Source: Olsenella sp. KGMB02461
Lineage (GTDB): Bacteria > Actinomycetota > Coriobacteriia > Coriobacteriales > Atopobiaceae
Assembly (NCBI RefSeq): GCF_012584445.1
Contig: NZ_JABAHI010000012.1
Location: 1 to 64,000, forward strand
Direction of reading: 5' to 3'
DNA length: 64,000 nucleotides
Part shown: piece after piece, positions 1 to 9,299 of the stretch
Numbering within the stretch: the first letter of the stretch is position 1
Layout of the letters: every line of letters begins with the position of its first letter
The notes under the pieces: generated by a model
Told to the model about the DNA's origin: nothing
Databases searched by the model: none
Seen by the model: only the letters and a program-made list of their open reading frames with translations
Program-made: the position numbers and the translations under genes

Positions 1-62
1 GCCCCCGAGCGCCGATGGTACTGCCGGTTTAGCCGGTGGGAGAGCAGGACGTCGCCGACCCG
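1..62 (+). rRNA. rrf: 5S ribosomal RNA, 3' end only
   Basis: The first 60 or so bases match the conserved 3' part of actinobacterial 5S rRNA: GCGCCGATGGTACTGC, a loop-E type segment, then GTGGGAGAGCAGGACGTCGCCGAC. The gene starts outside the window, so an rRNA operon presumably lies to the left. The exact 3' end is estimated. A terminator hairpin follows within about 20 bases. Confidence 0.85.
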
Positions 63-78
63 CCCTAGGCGTCACTTC

Positions 79-114
79 AAAGCCCCGTTGTCACTTATGT
101 GGCAGCGGGGCTTT
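79..114 (+). terminator. Terminator of the rRNA operon
   Basis: AAAGCCCCG and CGGGGCTTT form a 9-bp stem around a weaker inner stem, and the right arm ends in a short T run. It sits directly behind the 5S rRNA, as expected for the end of an rrn operon. Confidence 0.75.
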
Positions 115-120
115 CTGCGT

Positions 121-555
121 TTGGGGGCTTGATCTCTCTGTAAAAGTACTGAATGGTGGTGTATACAGAACAAATAAAATAACTATGGGTAGTCCTGCGT
201 AGAGAGACATTAAGAAAATACTTTAAGACAAAATCATCTCTATTAATGTATAAATATACAAATATGAGTATAAATAGAGGAATGAATACACAATCGCAGT
301 AAACTACCGCTGGCCGATGACAAAAATTTGGCAAATATTAAATGTAATCTAGTGTCCTACATGATACTAGCCTTTAAAGGCAGTAATAACAGCACATATT
401 CCTGAGACACCAGTTAGAACCTTATAAATAAAAATACAAACAAAAACCGACTCGTTGAGCAGCGTTAATCAATGTACCTTACAAATACCTTTATTGAGTA
501 AAAATACTTAGTGCGCTCTTATTCATATCCCACCCAAAGGAGAAGGGAACGCACC
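121..555. other. AT-rich intergenic region upstream of the large regulator
   Basis: This 435-bp stretch is markedly richer in A and T than the rest of the window. I find no convincing gene. A 79-codon reading frame on the minus strand crosses the rRNA terminator and has no ribosome-binding site. A TTGAGC at 455-460 with TTACAA at 479-484 could be a weak promoter for the regulator, but this is speculative. The composition suggests acquired DNA or a silenced or curved regulatory region. Confidence 0.5.
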
Positions 556-3500
556 ATGGCTACGCATCGTATCACTGCTGGATCTACTCTAGGAGGAATG
601 GTTGAGCAGGTATCCTTCTTTCTTCCTCCAGGAGCAGTGATGGAGCAAGATCCCGTTATCCCTCGCATTCATCGCCAAAAACTTCTTGAGATGCATATCG
701 CTCGGTTTAAGAAAGATCACCTTCTTCTTTATTGTGCAAGCAGGGGCTACGGTGCCACTTCTATGGCCCATGAGGTGGCACGCGCTATCGGCAATACTGC
801 GAAACCGCCCCTCTACATCCGATGCGATACTATGCCAAGTTGCGTGATCAGAGAGACCTTGGCGTCATTGGAAGAACTTAAAGACAGTCAAGGTGGCTAT
901 CCCTTCGAAGTTCTGTGTATAGAAGGAATATCGCGGCTCGACGCAGAAGACGCACAGGCAATCAGCATCCATTTACAGCAGCTTACTTCAAAGACTCATG
1001 TCATCGTGCGTATGGATGTCGCAAGTGCGGCGGCTTTGGAAACGGTGCAGCACTGTTCTTGCATCCAAGCGTGCGATTTGCTTGCAAGCACCGAAGAGCT
1101 GCAGCGGTGGTTTCATGATTCTTCTTTGCGCTTGACACTCAAAAGAATGGAATCCCTCACTGGGAACATCGCATCTCTGTTAGAAGGGTTAGCCAGTGAC
1201 GGCATATGGCTCAATGAGCGCACAGATTCTAGCGTGTATGAGTCCACGCGCTCGACGTTGCTTTATAACGCAGTGGCAGACGGGCTTATAAAAGAAGATC
1301 GAAAAATGCGAGCTGCTATAATCCTTCTTGGCGAGGGCACCCTTGAAGAACTGCGTTCACTCGGAGTACGTGTAGACGACGAGCTAATTCGGTGCGCCTA
1401 TCAAGAAGCTCCCATTTTAGGAGTGGACTCATCATTCGCGGCTTTTCGGGTAGTAGGCGGCCCCTATATTCCTCCTGCGGTAGCTCAAAGAATTGGTGAA
1501 GAGTTCCCAGAGCTTATAAAGAAAGCCCTACAGCAACTTATAGAAAACTGTCGGCTCAAGCAGGCGGTCTCAATAGCTCATCCTTGCCGCCAGTGGTTAG
1601 ACCTCAAGCAGCTTGCCGAGACCATGCCGCTAGAATTGTGGAATGCCACTGGATCAGATCTTCTGCGCGAAGCGCTTTATGAGGCAGACAAGCAAGAAGA
1701 GGATCTGCCAGCGGGTTTGATGCAGGCAAGAGCTATCTTTCAGCTTTGCTCTGGGGTGATAGATACACGATCTCCAAAGCTGCGAGAAGTAATCAGGTTA
1801 GCCGATGACTCTGTGGGCAGTGCACTGGCAAGCCTTGAACGCTCGCTCTCACTTTATCGGCAATGGCCAGAAACAGATGCGGGCATGCCGCCAGAAGGTA
1901 AAAAAGAAAGCCGCAACGCACAAACCAGCAGGGTCTGCAGGTCTCGTTCCAAAGCAGGAAATGCTTCAATAGCAAGAACATTAGAGAATCAATTGAAGCA
2001 ACATTGCTTGTTTAGGCGGCAATTGCTTCTCGGAGAGTGGAGAGGAGCCGCAGAGGCCCGCTTTTGGGCAATGAGTTCTCAGGCCAGCGAAACGGTAGCG
2101 GGATCTTTGTTGGTGGTGGATGCCTATTGCGCTTGCGGCTTGCTGGGAGAGGGCGTCACTCTGGATCTCAAGACCGAGCTCGCCAGAGCCCTTAAAACGC
2201 TGAGGGCCCGTCCCCGGGAGAGGCTAGGGCTCCATGAGAACGCTCTCTGTTGGTTTGTCGAGGTGGCTCAAGGCAAGCAGCGTGATTGCAGCCTCATACA
2301 AGAGAGCTGGGCTGTGGCTAGTGAAAGCCATGACGAGGTGATGCTTGATCTGCTAAGCCTCGGCACAGGACTTGTACATTTGCAGGAAGGAGCTTTCGCC
2401 CAGGCTGAGGCCATGCTCAAGCCCTTGCTTTCGGCCAGCCTCCCTCAATGGATGGGGCAGGCGCGCGATCTTGGTCTGGCGCTGGTGGCGCTGAGCAATC
2501 ATGAGGCTTTGAGTTACCTCTCCTGTGTGGATGGAGATAATGCCACAACCCCTATGGGCGCCCTTGCCAAGGCCGTAGCCACGCTCTTCTATAAGACCCG
2601 CGAGCCCTTGGAAAGACGCCTGGAGCATAAGCAGCGCCTGGGCCAGTGGAAACCCGACGCGCTTTCGGTGTTGTTTGTCGACCTGTTATTGAGCTTTGAT
2701 TTCCAGGGTGCAGCCTTAAAAGATTTGCTACCTAAGAGCTGGCGCAAAGCAGCTGAGGATCGCAGAAAGCTTCGTAAGGCCCTTGTGGTCGCCTCTATTC
2801 AAGAAAAGTCAACGGAGGCGGTTGCGTCTTCCGCCGGCGCGGTTTCTATCCATGTGCTGGGAGGCCTTCAGATTCGTGTGGATGGAAAACTGGTGCCCAA
2901 AAAACAGTGGAGGCGCACATCTGCAAGTTCTTTGCTGGAATGTCTGGCGCTCCTAGAGAGCCATATGGCTTACCGTTATGAGCTCTTCGCGTGGTTATGG
3001 CCGGACAAAACCGTAGAGAAGGCGAGGCAAGCTCTCTACTCGGCCGTCTCTGCTGCTCGCAAAGCGCTGGGTGCAATAGGCGCCGATAAAAGCCTGCTTG
3101 TCCACCAGAATGGTTTGGTGAGCTTGGATGCCCAGCAAGTGAGCTATGACATCGACCGGCTGCGTCGACACATCGATGGCGCACTAGGGGCGAGGAGCGC
3201 CAATGTATGCGCGGCTGAGGCGTTAAGGGCTTCTCGGCTGTATTGCGGCGGGCTGTTTGTGCCGCCCATTGGCGCGGCTTCGGACTTCTTCGCTCATGAA
3301 CATGACGCGCTGGAACAGCGCTACCTTGATGCGTTGGTACGAGGGGCACATAGGGCGAGGGAGATTCAGCATCCCCGGGATTCGCTGCAGCTCTCTCGAG
3401 CAGCCTTCGCTCTCGCGCCCTGCAGGGAGGATGTGTGCACTGAGCTGGTGCGGGCTCTTATGGATATGCGTCGGTTCAGTGAGGCAGAAGAGGTGTGCCG

Positions 3501-3723
3501 AGAATTTAGGGTGGAGCTGAGAAGGCAGTATCGGCAGAGTCCCGGTGTCACTATGAACGCGCTTGCTAATGAGCTGGTACGTCTGCGTTCGATGGAAGCG
3601 GGTGAGGGTTGGGCGCGGCCTGCGGGGCGCACATGGGAGCTGGATTATCTGGAAGAAGAGGTGCGAGAGAAGGAGAATGAAGCATCACTGGCAGCGCAAG
3701 ATAAAAAGGGGACTATAGATTGA
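556..3723 (+). CDS. Very large transcriptional regulator with C-terminal winged helix and BTAD domain
   Basis: This 1055-residue protein has an N-terminal NTPase-like part with a degenerate P-loop at residues 61-69 (ASRGYGATS, no Lys). A long helical middle follows, then a winged-helix DNA-binding region from about residue 764 (HVLGGLQIRVDG, as in SARP/OmpR-type domains), then a bacterial transcriptional activation (BTAD) helical repeat to about residue 1010. The architecture resembles the large SARP/LuxR-like regulators of Coriobacteriia. I chose the ATG at 556 over the in-frame one at 511 because AAAGGAGAAGGG lies just upstream. The 5' half is visibly more AT-rich than the 3' half. Its targets are unknown, and no adjacent gene is obviously its partner. 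Confidence 0.75.
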   Translation: MATHRITAGSTLGGMVEQVSFFLPPGAVMEQDPVIPRIHRQKLLEMHIARFKKDHLLLYCASRGYGATSMAHEVARAIGNTAKPPLYIRCDTMPSCVIRETLASLEELKDSQGGYPFEVLCIEGISRLDAEDAQAISIHLQQLTSKTHVIVRMDVASAAALETVQHCSCIQACDLLASTEELQRWFHDSSLRLTLKRMESLTGNIASLLEGLASDGIWLNERTDSSVYESTRSTLLYNAVADGLIKEDRKMRAAIILLGEGTLEELRSLGVRVDDELIRCAYQEAPILGVDSSFAAFRVVGGPYIPPAVAQRIGEEFPELIKKALQQLIENCRLKQAVSIAHPCRQWLDLKQLAETMPLELWNATGSDLLREALYEADKQEEDLPAGLMQARAIFQLCSGVIDTRSPKLREVIRLADDSVGSALASLERSLSLYRQWPETDAGMPPEGKKESRNAQTSRVCRSRSKAGNASIARTLENQLKQHCLFRRQLLLGEWRGAAEARFWAMSSQASETVAGSLLVVDAYCACGLLGEGVTLDLKTELARALKTLRARPRERLGLHENALCWFVEVAQGKQRDCSLIQESWAVASESHDEVMLDLLSLGTGLVHLQEGAFAQAEAMLKPLLSASLPQWMGQARDLGLALVALSNHEALSYLSCVDGDNATTPMGALAKAVATLFYKTREPLERRLEHKQRLGQWKPDALSVLFVDLLLSFDFQGAALKDLLPKSWRKAAEDRRKLRKALVVASIQEKSTEAVASSAGAVSIHVLGGLQIRVDGKLVPKKQWRRTSASSLLECLALLESHMAYRYELFAWLWPDKTVEKARQALYSAVSAARKALGAIGADKSLLVHQNGLVSLDAQQVSYDIDRLRRHIDGALGARSANVCAAEALRASRLYCGGLFVPPIGAASDFFAHEHDALEQRYLDALVRGAHRAREIQHPRDSLQLSRAAFALAPCREDVCTELVRALMDMRRFSEAEEVCREFRVELRRQYRQSPGVTMNALANELVRLRSMEAGEGWARPAGRTWELDYLEEEVREKENEASLAAQDKKGTID

Positions 3724-3822
3724 TGGGAGACGATGGATGAGTCGGGGTCTGGGGAGGTTAAAAACTACCTATGTAGTGCTCATAAGCTCACAATGCTGTA
3801 TGAGGCATGAAAGTAGATCAGG

Positions 3823-3828
3823 TATAGT
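3823..3828 (+). promoter_or_regulatory. Probable -10 element for secA
   Basis: TATAGT lies 58 bp upstream of the secA start in the 163-bp spacer after the regulator. No good -35 hexamer is seen at 16-18 bp, so the call rests on the -10 alone. Confidence 0.35.
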
Positions 3829-3886
3829 AGAACGGCTGCCAAATGCATTGATGAGTGGCAATTCGTTTCGAAAGGGATAGATACCC

Positions 3887-6628
3887 ATGCCCGGACTGTT
3901 TTCAAAGATTCTTTCGATGGGTTCCGATAAAGAGCTCAAAGAATTCCAAAAAGTGGCGGATCGCGTCAACGCACTGGCTCCAACCTATGCAGCCATGAGC
4001 GATGCAGAGATTGCTGCCATGACCCCCAAGTTCAAGGAGCGCCATGCCAATGGCGAGTCTTTGGACGATCTTTTGCCCGACGCCTTCGCGGCAGTGCGAG
4101 AGATGTCTGAGCGCACCATTGGCATGCGTCACTTCGACGTGCAGGTCATTGGAGCCATCGCGCTTCATCGTGGCATGATCGCCGAGATGAAAACCGGCGA
4201 AGGCAAGACGTTGGTCTCCACTTTGGCTGGTTATCTTAACGCTCTGGATGGCCAAGGCGTTCATATCGTGACCGTCAACGACTATCTGGCCAAGCGTGAC
4301 TCCGAATGGATGGGTCGCCTCTATCGTGCCATGGGCATGAACGTGGGCTTGCTGCAAAACGGCATGCCACTGGCTGCCAAACACCCGGCCTATGATGCAG
4401 ACGTTACCTATGGCACCAACTCTGAGTTTGGCTTTGATTACCTGCGCGACAATATGGTGACCCAAGCTTCTCGCCGTGTGCAGCGCGGCCATCACTATGC
4501 CATCGTGGACGAGGTCGACTCCATCCTTATCGACGAGGCTCGTACTCCTCTTATCATCTCCGGTGCGGGCAGCAAGTCCGCCTCCCTCTATCGCGACTTC
4601 GCTCGTGCAGTGCGCGGCTTGATTCCCGATGAGGACTTCGAGATGGATGAAGCCAAGCACACCATCATGGCCACTGACGAGGGCTTGAAGAAGATCGAGA
4701 ACCGCCTGGGCATTGAGATCTATGGAGATTTGGCAGGCCAGATGGTCAACCACCTCCAGCAAGCGCTCAAGGCCGAGTACATGTTCCATCGCGATCAGCA
4801 GTACGTGGTCACCAACGGCGAGGTGAAGATCGTCGACGAGTTCACCGGCCGCATTATGGAAGGCCGCCGCTACTCTGAGGGCCTGCATCAGGCTATCGAG
4901 GCAAAAGAAAACGTCAAGGTGCTCGAAGAGAACCAGACGCTGGCCACCATCACGCTGCAAAACTACTTCCGTCTCTACGACAAGCTCTCAGGCATGACCG
5001 GTACGGCCATGACGGAGGACGGCGAGTTCCGCGAGATCTACCACCTGCCGGTTCAGGAGATCCCCTCCAACCGTCCCGTGATCCGCGAGGATCATGATGA
5101 TCAGGTCTACCGCACCATCGAGCACAAGTTCAATGCGGTAGCCGATGACATCCAGCGTCGCCATGAGAAGGGCCAGCCGGTGCTGGTAGGCACTGTCACC
5201 ATCGAGAACTCCGAGCGCCTCTCTGGCCTTCTGGACAAGCGTGGCATCGAGCACGAGGTGCTCAACGCAAAGTTCCATGAACGCGAGGCTCAAATCGTCG
5301 CTCAGGCAGGTCGTGAGGGCGCAGTCACCATTGCCACCAACATGGCCGGTCGTGGCACCGACATCTTGCTGGGCGGCAACCCCGAGGTGCTGGCTGAGGA
5401 CATCCTGGTGGACAAGGGCATTGAGCTCGATGTGGCCACCGATGCCGAGCGCGACGAAGCGCTGGCTGAGGCTAAGAGCATCTGCGCCACCGAGCGCGAG
5501 CACGTGGTGGATGCCGGCGGTCTTTGCGTCATTGGTACTGAGCGTCACGAATCGCGCCGCATCGACAATCAGCTACGCGGCCGTTCTGGCCGTCAGGGCG
5601 ATCCGGGAGAGACCCAGTTCTATCTGTCGCTGGAAGACGACCTCATGCGCCTGTTCGGCGGAGACCGCATGGATCGCATCGGCACCATGATGCAGCGCTA
5701 CGACATGCCTGATGACATGCCATTGCAAGCCAAGATGGTCACCAAGGCCGTCGAGGGCGCCCAGCGCAAGATCGAAGAGATCAACTTTGGCATGCGTAAG
5801 AACGTTCTTGATTACGACGATGTCATGAACGAGCAGCGTAAGGTGGTCTACGCCGAGCGCAATCGCATCTTGGATGGCGAAGACCTGGTAGGCCACCTCC
5901 AAGAGGTGCTCGATCAGGTGGTGGACAATGCCATCAGCGAGTTTTGCTCCAGCTCCACCTCGGATGAATGGGATCTTGAGGGTCTCTCTAAGTGGCTCGA
6001 AGAGCTCACGGGTAAAAAAGACCTTCCCATCTTGGATAGCGAGATGGGTCGCAAGCAGGTCACCAAGGTCGTCCACGACTATATCGAGGGTCTCTACGAG
6101 CAGCGTGCAGAGAGCCTGGGCGAAGAGGCCATGGCTGATCTTTCCCAGCAAATCATGCTGCGCGTGATCGATCAGCGTTGGATGACCTATCTCCAGGAGA
6201 TGGATTATCTTAAAACGGGTATTGGTCTACGTGGGTTCGGTCAGCGCGACCCGCTGGTGGAATACAAGCAGGAGGCTTTCCGCGCCTTCCAGCAGTTTGT
6301 CGCGGTGATGTACGAGGACTTCCTGCGCACCCTGTTGCGCATCGAGATCTCTCGTCGTCCTGCCCCCCAGCCCGAGCCAGACCCCCTGGCTCACGCCACC
6401 TTCTCCGGCCCTGCCGAGGTGGATGGCGACCAGGGCAACCAACAGCGCCGTGGACGCATCGCCGCTACCAGCAATATTGCACGCAACGGCGAGGACTCCA
6501 AGCCGCCGGTGCGCAAGCCTTACGTGAAGGCGGAGTCTGGCGACCCCTACGCCGGTGTTGGACGTAACGACCTGTGCCCCTGTGGCTCAGGCAAGAAGTT
6601 CAAGAATTGTCACGGAAAGAGGGGCTAA
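3887..6628 (+). CDS. secA: Preprotein translocase ATPase SecA
   Basis: SecA is the motor ATPase that drives unfolded preproteins through the SecYEG channel. The 913-residue protein shows the Walker A motif GEGKT at residues 104-108, a DEVD Walker B near residue 208, the helicase-like second nucleotide-binding domain, and a C-terminal SEC-C zinc motif (CPCGSGKKFKNCHG) in the last 17 residues, which typically binds SecB or ribosomes. Length and domain order are normal. AAAGGGA precedes the ATG. It is directly abutted by prfB, an arrangement also seen in other Gram-positive bacteria. Confidence 0.98.
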   Translation: MPGLFSKILSMGSDKELKEFQKVADRVNALAPTYAAMSDAEIAAMTPKFKERHANGESLDDLLPDAFAAVREMSERTIGMRHFDVQVIGAIALHRGMIAEMKTGEGKTLVSTLAGYLNALDGQGVHIVTVNDYLAKRDSEWMGRLYRAMGMNVGLLQNGMPLAAKHPAYDADVTYGTNSEFGFDYLRDNMVTQASRRVQRGHHYAIVDEVDSILIDEARTPLIISGAGSKSASLYRDFARAVRGLIPDEDFEMDEAKHTIMATDEGLKKIENRLGIEIYGDLAGQMVNHLQQALKAEYMFHRDQQYVVTNGEVKIVDEFTGRIMEGRRYSEGLHQAIEAKENVKVLEENQTLATITLQNYFRLYDKLSGMTGTAMTEDGEFREIYHLPVQEIPSNRPVIREDHDDQVYRTIEHKFNAVADDIQRRHEKGQPVLVGTVTIENSERLSGLLDKRGIEHEVLNAKFHEREAQIVAQAGREGAVTIATNMAGRGTDILLGGNPEVLAEDILVDKGIELDVATDAERDEALAEAKSICATEREHVVDAGGLCVIGTERHESRRIDNQLRGRSGRQGDPGETQFYLSLEDDLMRLFGGDRMDRIGTMMQRYDMPDDMPLQAKMVTKAVEGAQRKIEEINFGMRKNVLDYDDVMNEQRKVVYAERNRILDGEDLVGHLQEVLDQVVDNAISEFCSSSTSDEWDLEGLSKWLEELTGKKDLPILDSEMGRKQVTKVVHDYIEGLYEQRAESLGEEAMADLSQQIMLRVIDQRWMTYLQEMDYLKTGIGLRGFGQRDPLVEYKQEAFRAFQQFVAVMYEDFLRTLLRIEISRRPAPQPEPDPLAHATFSGPAEVDGDQGNQQRRGRIAATSNIARNGEDSKPPVRKPYVKAESGDPYAGVGRNDLCPCGSGKKFKNCHGKRG

Positions 6629-7735
6629 GTGTCCGAGGAGCCTACGGATCTTGTAGCTCTTAACGCACGGCTCATCGAGGTGGAGGAGTATCTCCACCTC
6701 GATGAGAAGCGTGCTCGAGCAGCAGAACTAGAAACTCAGAGCGTCGCTGCGGGCTTTTGGGACGATGCTGATGCTGCTCGGCGCACCATGGAAGAGCTTT
6801 CTGGGCTCAAAGAAGACATTTCGGCCATAGAGGCGGCTCGTGCGCTTTTGGATGATGCATCGGCGGCGAGCGAGCTGGCGCAAGAGACAGATGACGAGGA
6901 GCTGCGCCAAGAAGCTGAGGCTATGGCTTCTCAGCTAGAAAGCAGCTTGTCTGAGCTCGAGCTTACCAGCTGGTTTACTGACGAGCTGGATCACGGTGAC
7001 GCCATCGTGACCATCACCCCTGGCCAGGGTGGCCTCGAGGCCCAAGACTGGGTTGAGATGCTCTTTCGCATGTACCTGCGCTACTGCGAGCGGCGTGGGT
7101 GGAGAGTCCGCGTCAACGACGCTCCTGCAGGAGACGTCATAGGCCTTGATCGCGCCACCTTCACGGTAGAGGGTAAGAATGCCTACGGTATGCTCCGCGC
7201 CGAGCAGGGCGTCCATCGCCTGGTGCGTATCTCTCCCACAGATGCCAAGAAACGCCGTCAGACTACTTTTGCCGGAGTGGAAGTGCTTCCGGTGCTACCG
7301 GATGACATCGAGGTAGAGATCGACCCCAGCGACCTGCGCATCGACGTCTATCACGCTTCAGGCCCTGGCGGCCAAGGCGTCAATACCACCGATTCTGCGG
7401 TCCGCATCACCCACTTGCCCACTGGACTTGTGGTTACCTGTCAAAACGAGCGCAGCCAGCTTCAAAACAAGGCTGCTGCCATGCAAATTCTCAAGGCTCG
7501 CCTCTACGAGCAGGAGAAGGCTCGCCGAGATGCAGAGCTCGATGAGCTTCGCGGCCCCAAGCACGACATCTCCTTTGGCAACCAAATTAGAAATTACGTG
7601 CTTTACCCCTTCCAGCTGGTGAAGGATACCCGCACAGGCCAAGAGACCGGCAATGTCTCGGCAGTGCTTGATGACGGCGACTTGGACCCCTTCATCGTGG
7701 CCTACCATCGCTGGGCTTTGGGGCATACCTCATGA
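6629..7735 (+). CDS. prfB: Peptide chain release factor 2
   Basis: RF2 recognises UGA and UAA and triggers peptide release. The 368-residue protein has the catalytic GGQ at residues 247-249 in SGPGGQGVNTTDSAVR. The start is a GTG immediately after the secA stop codon, with GAAAGAGGGG upstream, so the two genes are probably co-transcribed and co-translated. Unlike the E. coli gene it reads straight through with no programmed frameshift: the equivalent N-terminal stretch (EEYLHLDEKRARA) is in one frame. The stop-codon-reading tripeptide, normally SPF in RF2, reads SPT at residues 202-204. Confidence 0.95.
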   Translation: MSEEPTDLVALNARLIEVEEYLHLDEKRARAAELETQSVAAGFWDDADAARRTMEELSGLKEDISAIEAARALLDDASAASELAQETDDEELRQEAEAMASQLESSLSELELTSWFTDELDHGDAIVTITPGQGGLEAQDWVEMLFRMYLRYCERRGWRVRVNDAPAGDVIGLDRATFTVEGKNAYGMLRAEQGVHRLVRISPTDAKKRRQTTFAGVEVLPVLPDDIEVEIDPSDLRIDVYHASGPGGQGVNTTDSAVRITHLPTGLVVTCQNERSQLQNKAAAMQILKARLYEQEKARRDAELDELRGPKHDISFGNQIRNYVLYPFQLVKDTRTGQETGNVSAVLDDGDLDPFIVAYHRWALGHTS

Positions 7736-8676
7736 CCCGTAAGAAGCAGCCGGTAGAAGCCGGCAAGAGGCCGCCTCGGCCTTCTCGCAAATCCCGGGCT
7801 ATGGGCCCTGCCGAGAAGCGCAAGGCCCTCACAGACGCACTGCTTATCATTGCTGGATCTGCGCTCTATGCCTTTGGGGTGGACGCATTTGCAGTGCCTG
7901 AGGGCTTGGCGGCAGGCGGCGTTACGGGCCTTGCCACCATCATCTATGCCTTGGGCGAGCAGGCCGGCTTCATGATTCCTGTGGGCACCCAAACTTTGGT
8001 CATGAATGCCCTGCTCATGGTCTTGGTGGTTAAGTCTGGAGGTCTTCGCTATCTGGTCAAGACCGTTGCCGGCATCGTTGCCAGCTCGCTCTTTATCGAC
8101 CTTTTGGCCCCCATTGTGCCCCCTTTGGGCAACGGCGACCTGCTCCTCTGCGCCCTTTGGGGAGGCGTCACCTGCGGAGCTGGCCTGGGGCTGGTCTTTC
8201 GCACCGGCGGCAATACCGGCGGCACAGATATCGTGGCTCAGTTCATGAACCGCCGCCTGGGGATGCCTCTAGGAACCGCCAGCGTGCTGGTGGATGCTGC
8301 TATCGTGGTGGCTTCGATTCCGGTATTCTCCCTGCAAAACGCCCTTTACGCCATGGTGATGATGTATCTCATGGGTCGCGTGCTCGACTTGGTGGTAGAC
8401 GGTCCCACCAGCGAAAAGGCAGCCTGGATCATCTCAGAGCGCCATGAGGCCATCGCCTCAGAGGTCCTCTATGGGCTGGGCCGCGGCTGCACGGAGATTC
8501 AGGCACGCGGCGTGTGGTCGGGAGCATCTCATCCCATGCTCTTCGTAATCCTCTCGAACAATGAGGTGGTGACCCTTAAGTCTATCGTCATGGCGGAGGA
8601 CCCCGAGGCGCTGGTGGTAATCTCGGACATTCACGAAGCCTTTGGCGAAGGCTTCCGCTCCATCGACCGCATCTAA
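7732..8676 (+). CDS. YitT-family membrane protein (DUF161/DUF2179)
   Basis: This 314-residue integral membrane protein has a basic N-terminal tail of about 35 residues, several hydrophobic segments with the GGVTGLA and RTGGNTGGTDIVAQ motifs of the YitT family, and a C-terminal soluble DUF2179 domain from about residue 225. The function of the family is not settled; transport has been suggested. Its ATG overlaps the prfB stop codon (ATGA), indicating translational coupling and an extension of the secA-prfB operon. The tail holds an AEKR stretch encoded by an 11/13 match to the dispersed 13-mer of this window (7809-7821). Confidence 0.85.
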   Translation: MTRKKQPVEAGKRPPRPSRKSRAMGPAEKRKALTDALLIIAGSALYAFGVDAFAVPEGLAAGGVTGLATIIYALGEQAGFMIPVGTQTLVMNALLMVLVVKSGGLRYLVKTVAGIVASSLFIDLLAPIVPPLGNGDLLLCALWGGVTCGAGLGLVFRTGGNTGGTDIVAQFMNRRLGMPLGTASVLVDAAIVVASIPVFSLQNALYAMVMMYLMGRVLDLVVDGPTSEKAAWIISERHEAIASEVLYGLGRGCTEIQARGVWSGASHPMLFVILSNNEVVTLKSIVMAEDPEALVVISDIHEAFGEGFRSIDRI

Positions 8677-8928
8677 GCGCATCCTTGGCCTTGTAGGGCT
8701 GCTACGCCTGCAGACGGCCGTGTGGCTTTGAGGCCTCGCTGCTACTTGAGGCTGTCTGCCACAAAAGCGCTGCCGCTTGCCGAGTAGGCGTTTCTTGGTA
8801 AGGTGCTTTGTAAAAGCCGTGGGTATGGCTCTAGGCAGCTATGTTTGCCCGAAACCCCGTGGTAATGTAGGCAGTTGCCCTCTTAGAGGGTTTGCACGAG
8901 TAACAGTGCGGTTTCGAAGGAGTTAGAT
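8677..8928. other. Intergenic region before the orphan PTS IIB
   Basis: No gene is visible in these 252 bp. TGCCGAGTAGG at 8778-8788 followed by GTTTCTTGG at 8790-8798 looks like a degraded inverted pair of the dispersed 13-mer. A possible -10 (TAATGT) lies near 8864, unsupported by a clear -35. Confidence 0.4.
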
Positions 8929-9225
8929 ATGTACAAGGCGCTCGTAGTGTGCAAGGCGGGCATGGGCTCTTCGATGATGCTCAAGATCAAGGCCGACCAA
9001 GTCATCAAAGAGAACGGCTTTCCCATCATCACGCAGCACGGGTCCTTGGACGACATCGACGGCTTTGGCGGCGATCTCATTTTGACCCAGGCTGACTTCG
9101 CCGATAAGATCGAACACCCAAAAGCCTACGTGGCCTCGGTTGACAGCATCCTCAACAAGGATGAGATCAAGAAGGCGCTGGAGGGCTTTTTGGCCACCAA
9201 AGATTGGAAGCCTTCGGAGCAGTAG
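8929..9225 (+). CDS. Orphan PTS IIB protein, galactitol/ascorbate (UlaB-like) type
   Basis: This 98-residue protein has the phospho-cysteine loop CKAGMGSSMMLKIKAD (Cys8), as in ascorbate/galactitol-type IIB subunits, which pass phosphate from IIA to the sugar during uptake. No IIA or IIC gene of that class is adjacent: the neighbours are yitT and ftsE. It may work with a IIC encoded elsewhere or act as a regulatory phosphoprotein. GAAGGAG lies before the ATG. Confidence 0.8.
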   Translation: MYKALVVCKAGMGSSMMLKIKADQVIKENGFPIITQHGSLDDIDGFGGDLILTQADFADKIEHPKAYVASVDSILNKDEIKKALEGFLATKDWKPSEQ

Positions 9226-9299
9226 CGCAGTTACTTCTCGCCAGCTCGGGCCTTGTGCCATCGAGCTTCACCACCACCGTACGACAAAAGGAGCATTTC

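Noticed and set aside
95-334. A 79-codon minus-strand frame with hydrophobic middle
   Set aside because: It overlaps the rRNA terminator, has no ribosome-binding site and arises in AT-rich DNA.
6629-6720. Programmed frameshift in prfB
   Set aside because: The frame is continuous from GTG through the region where the E. coli gene has its in-frame UGA.
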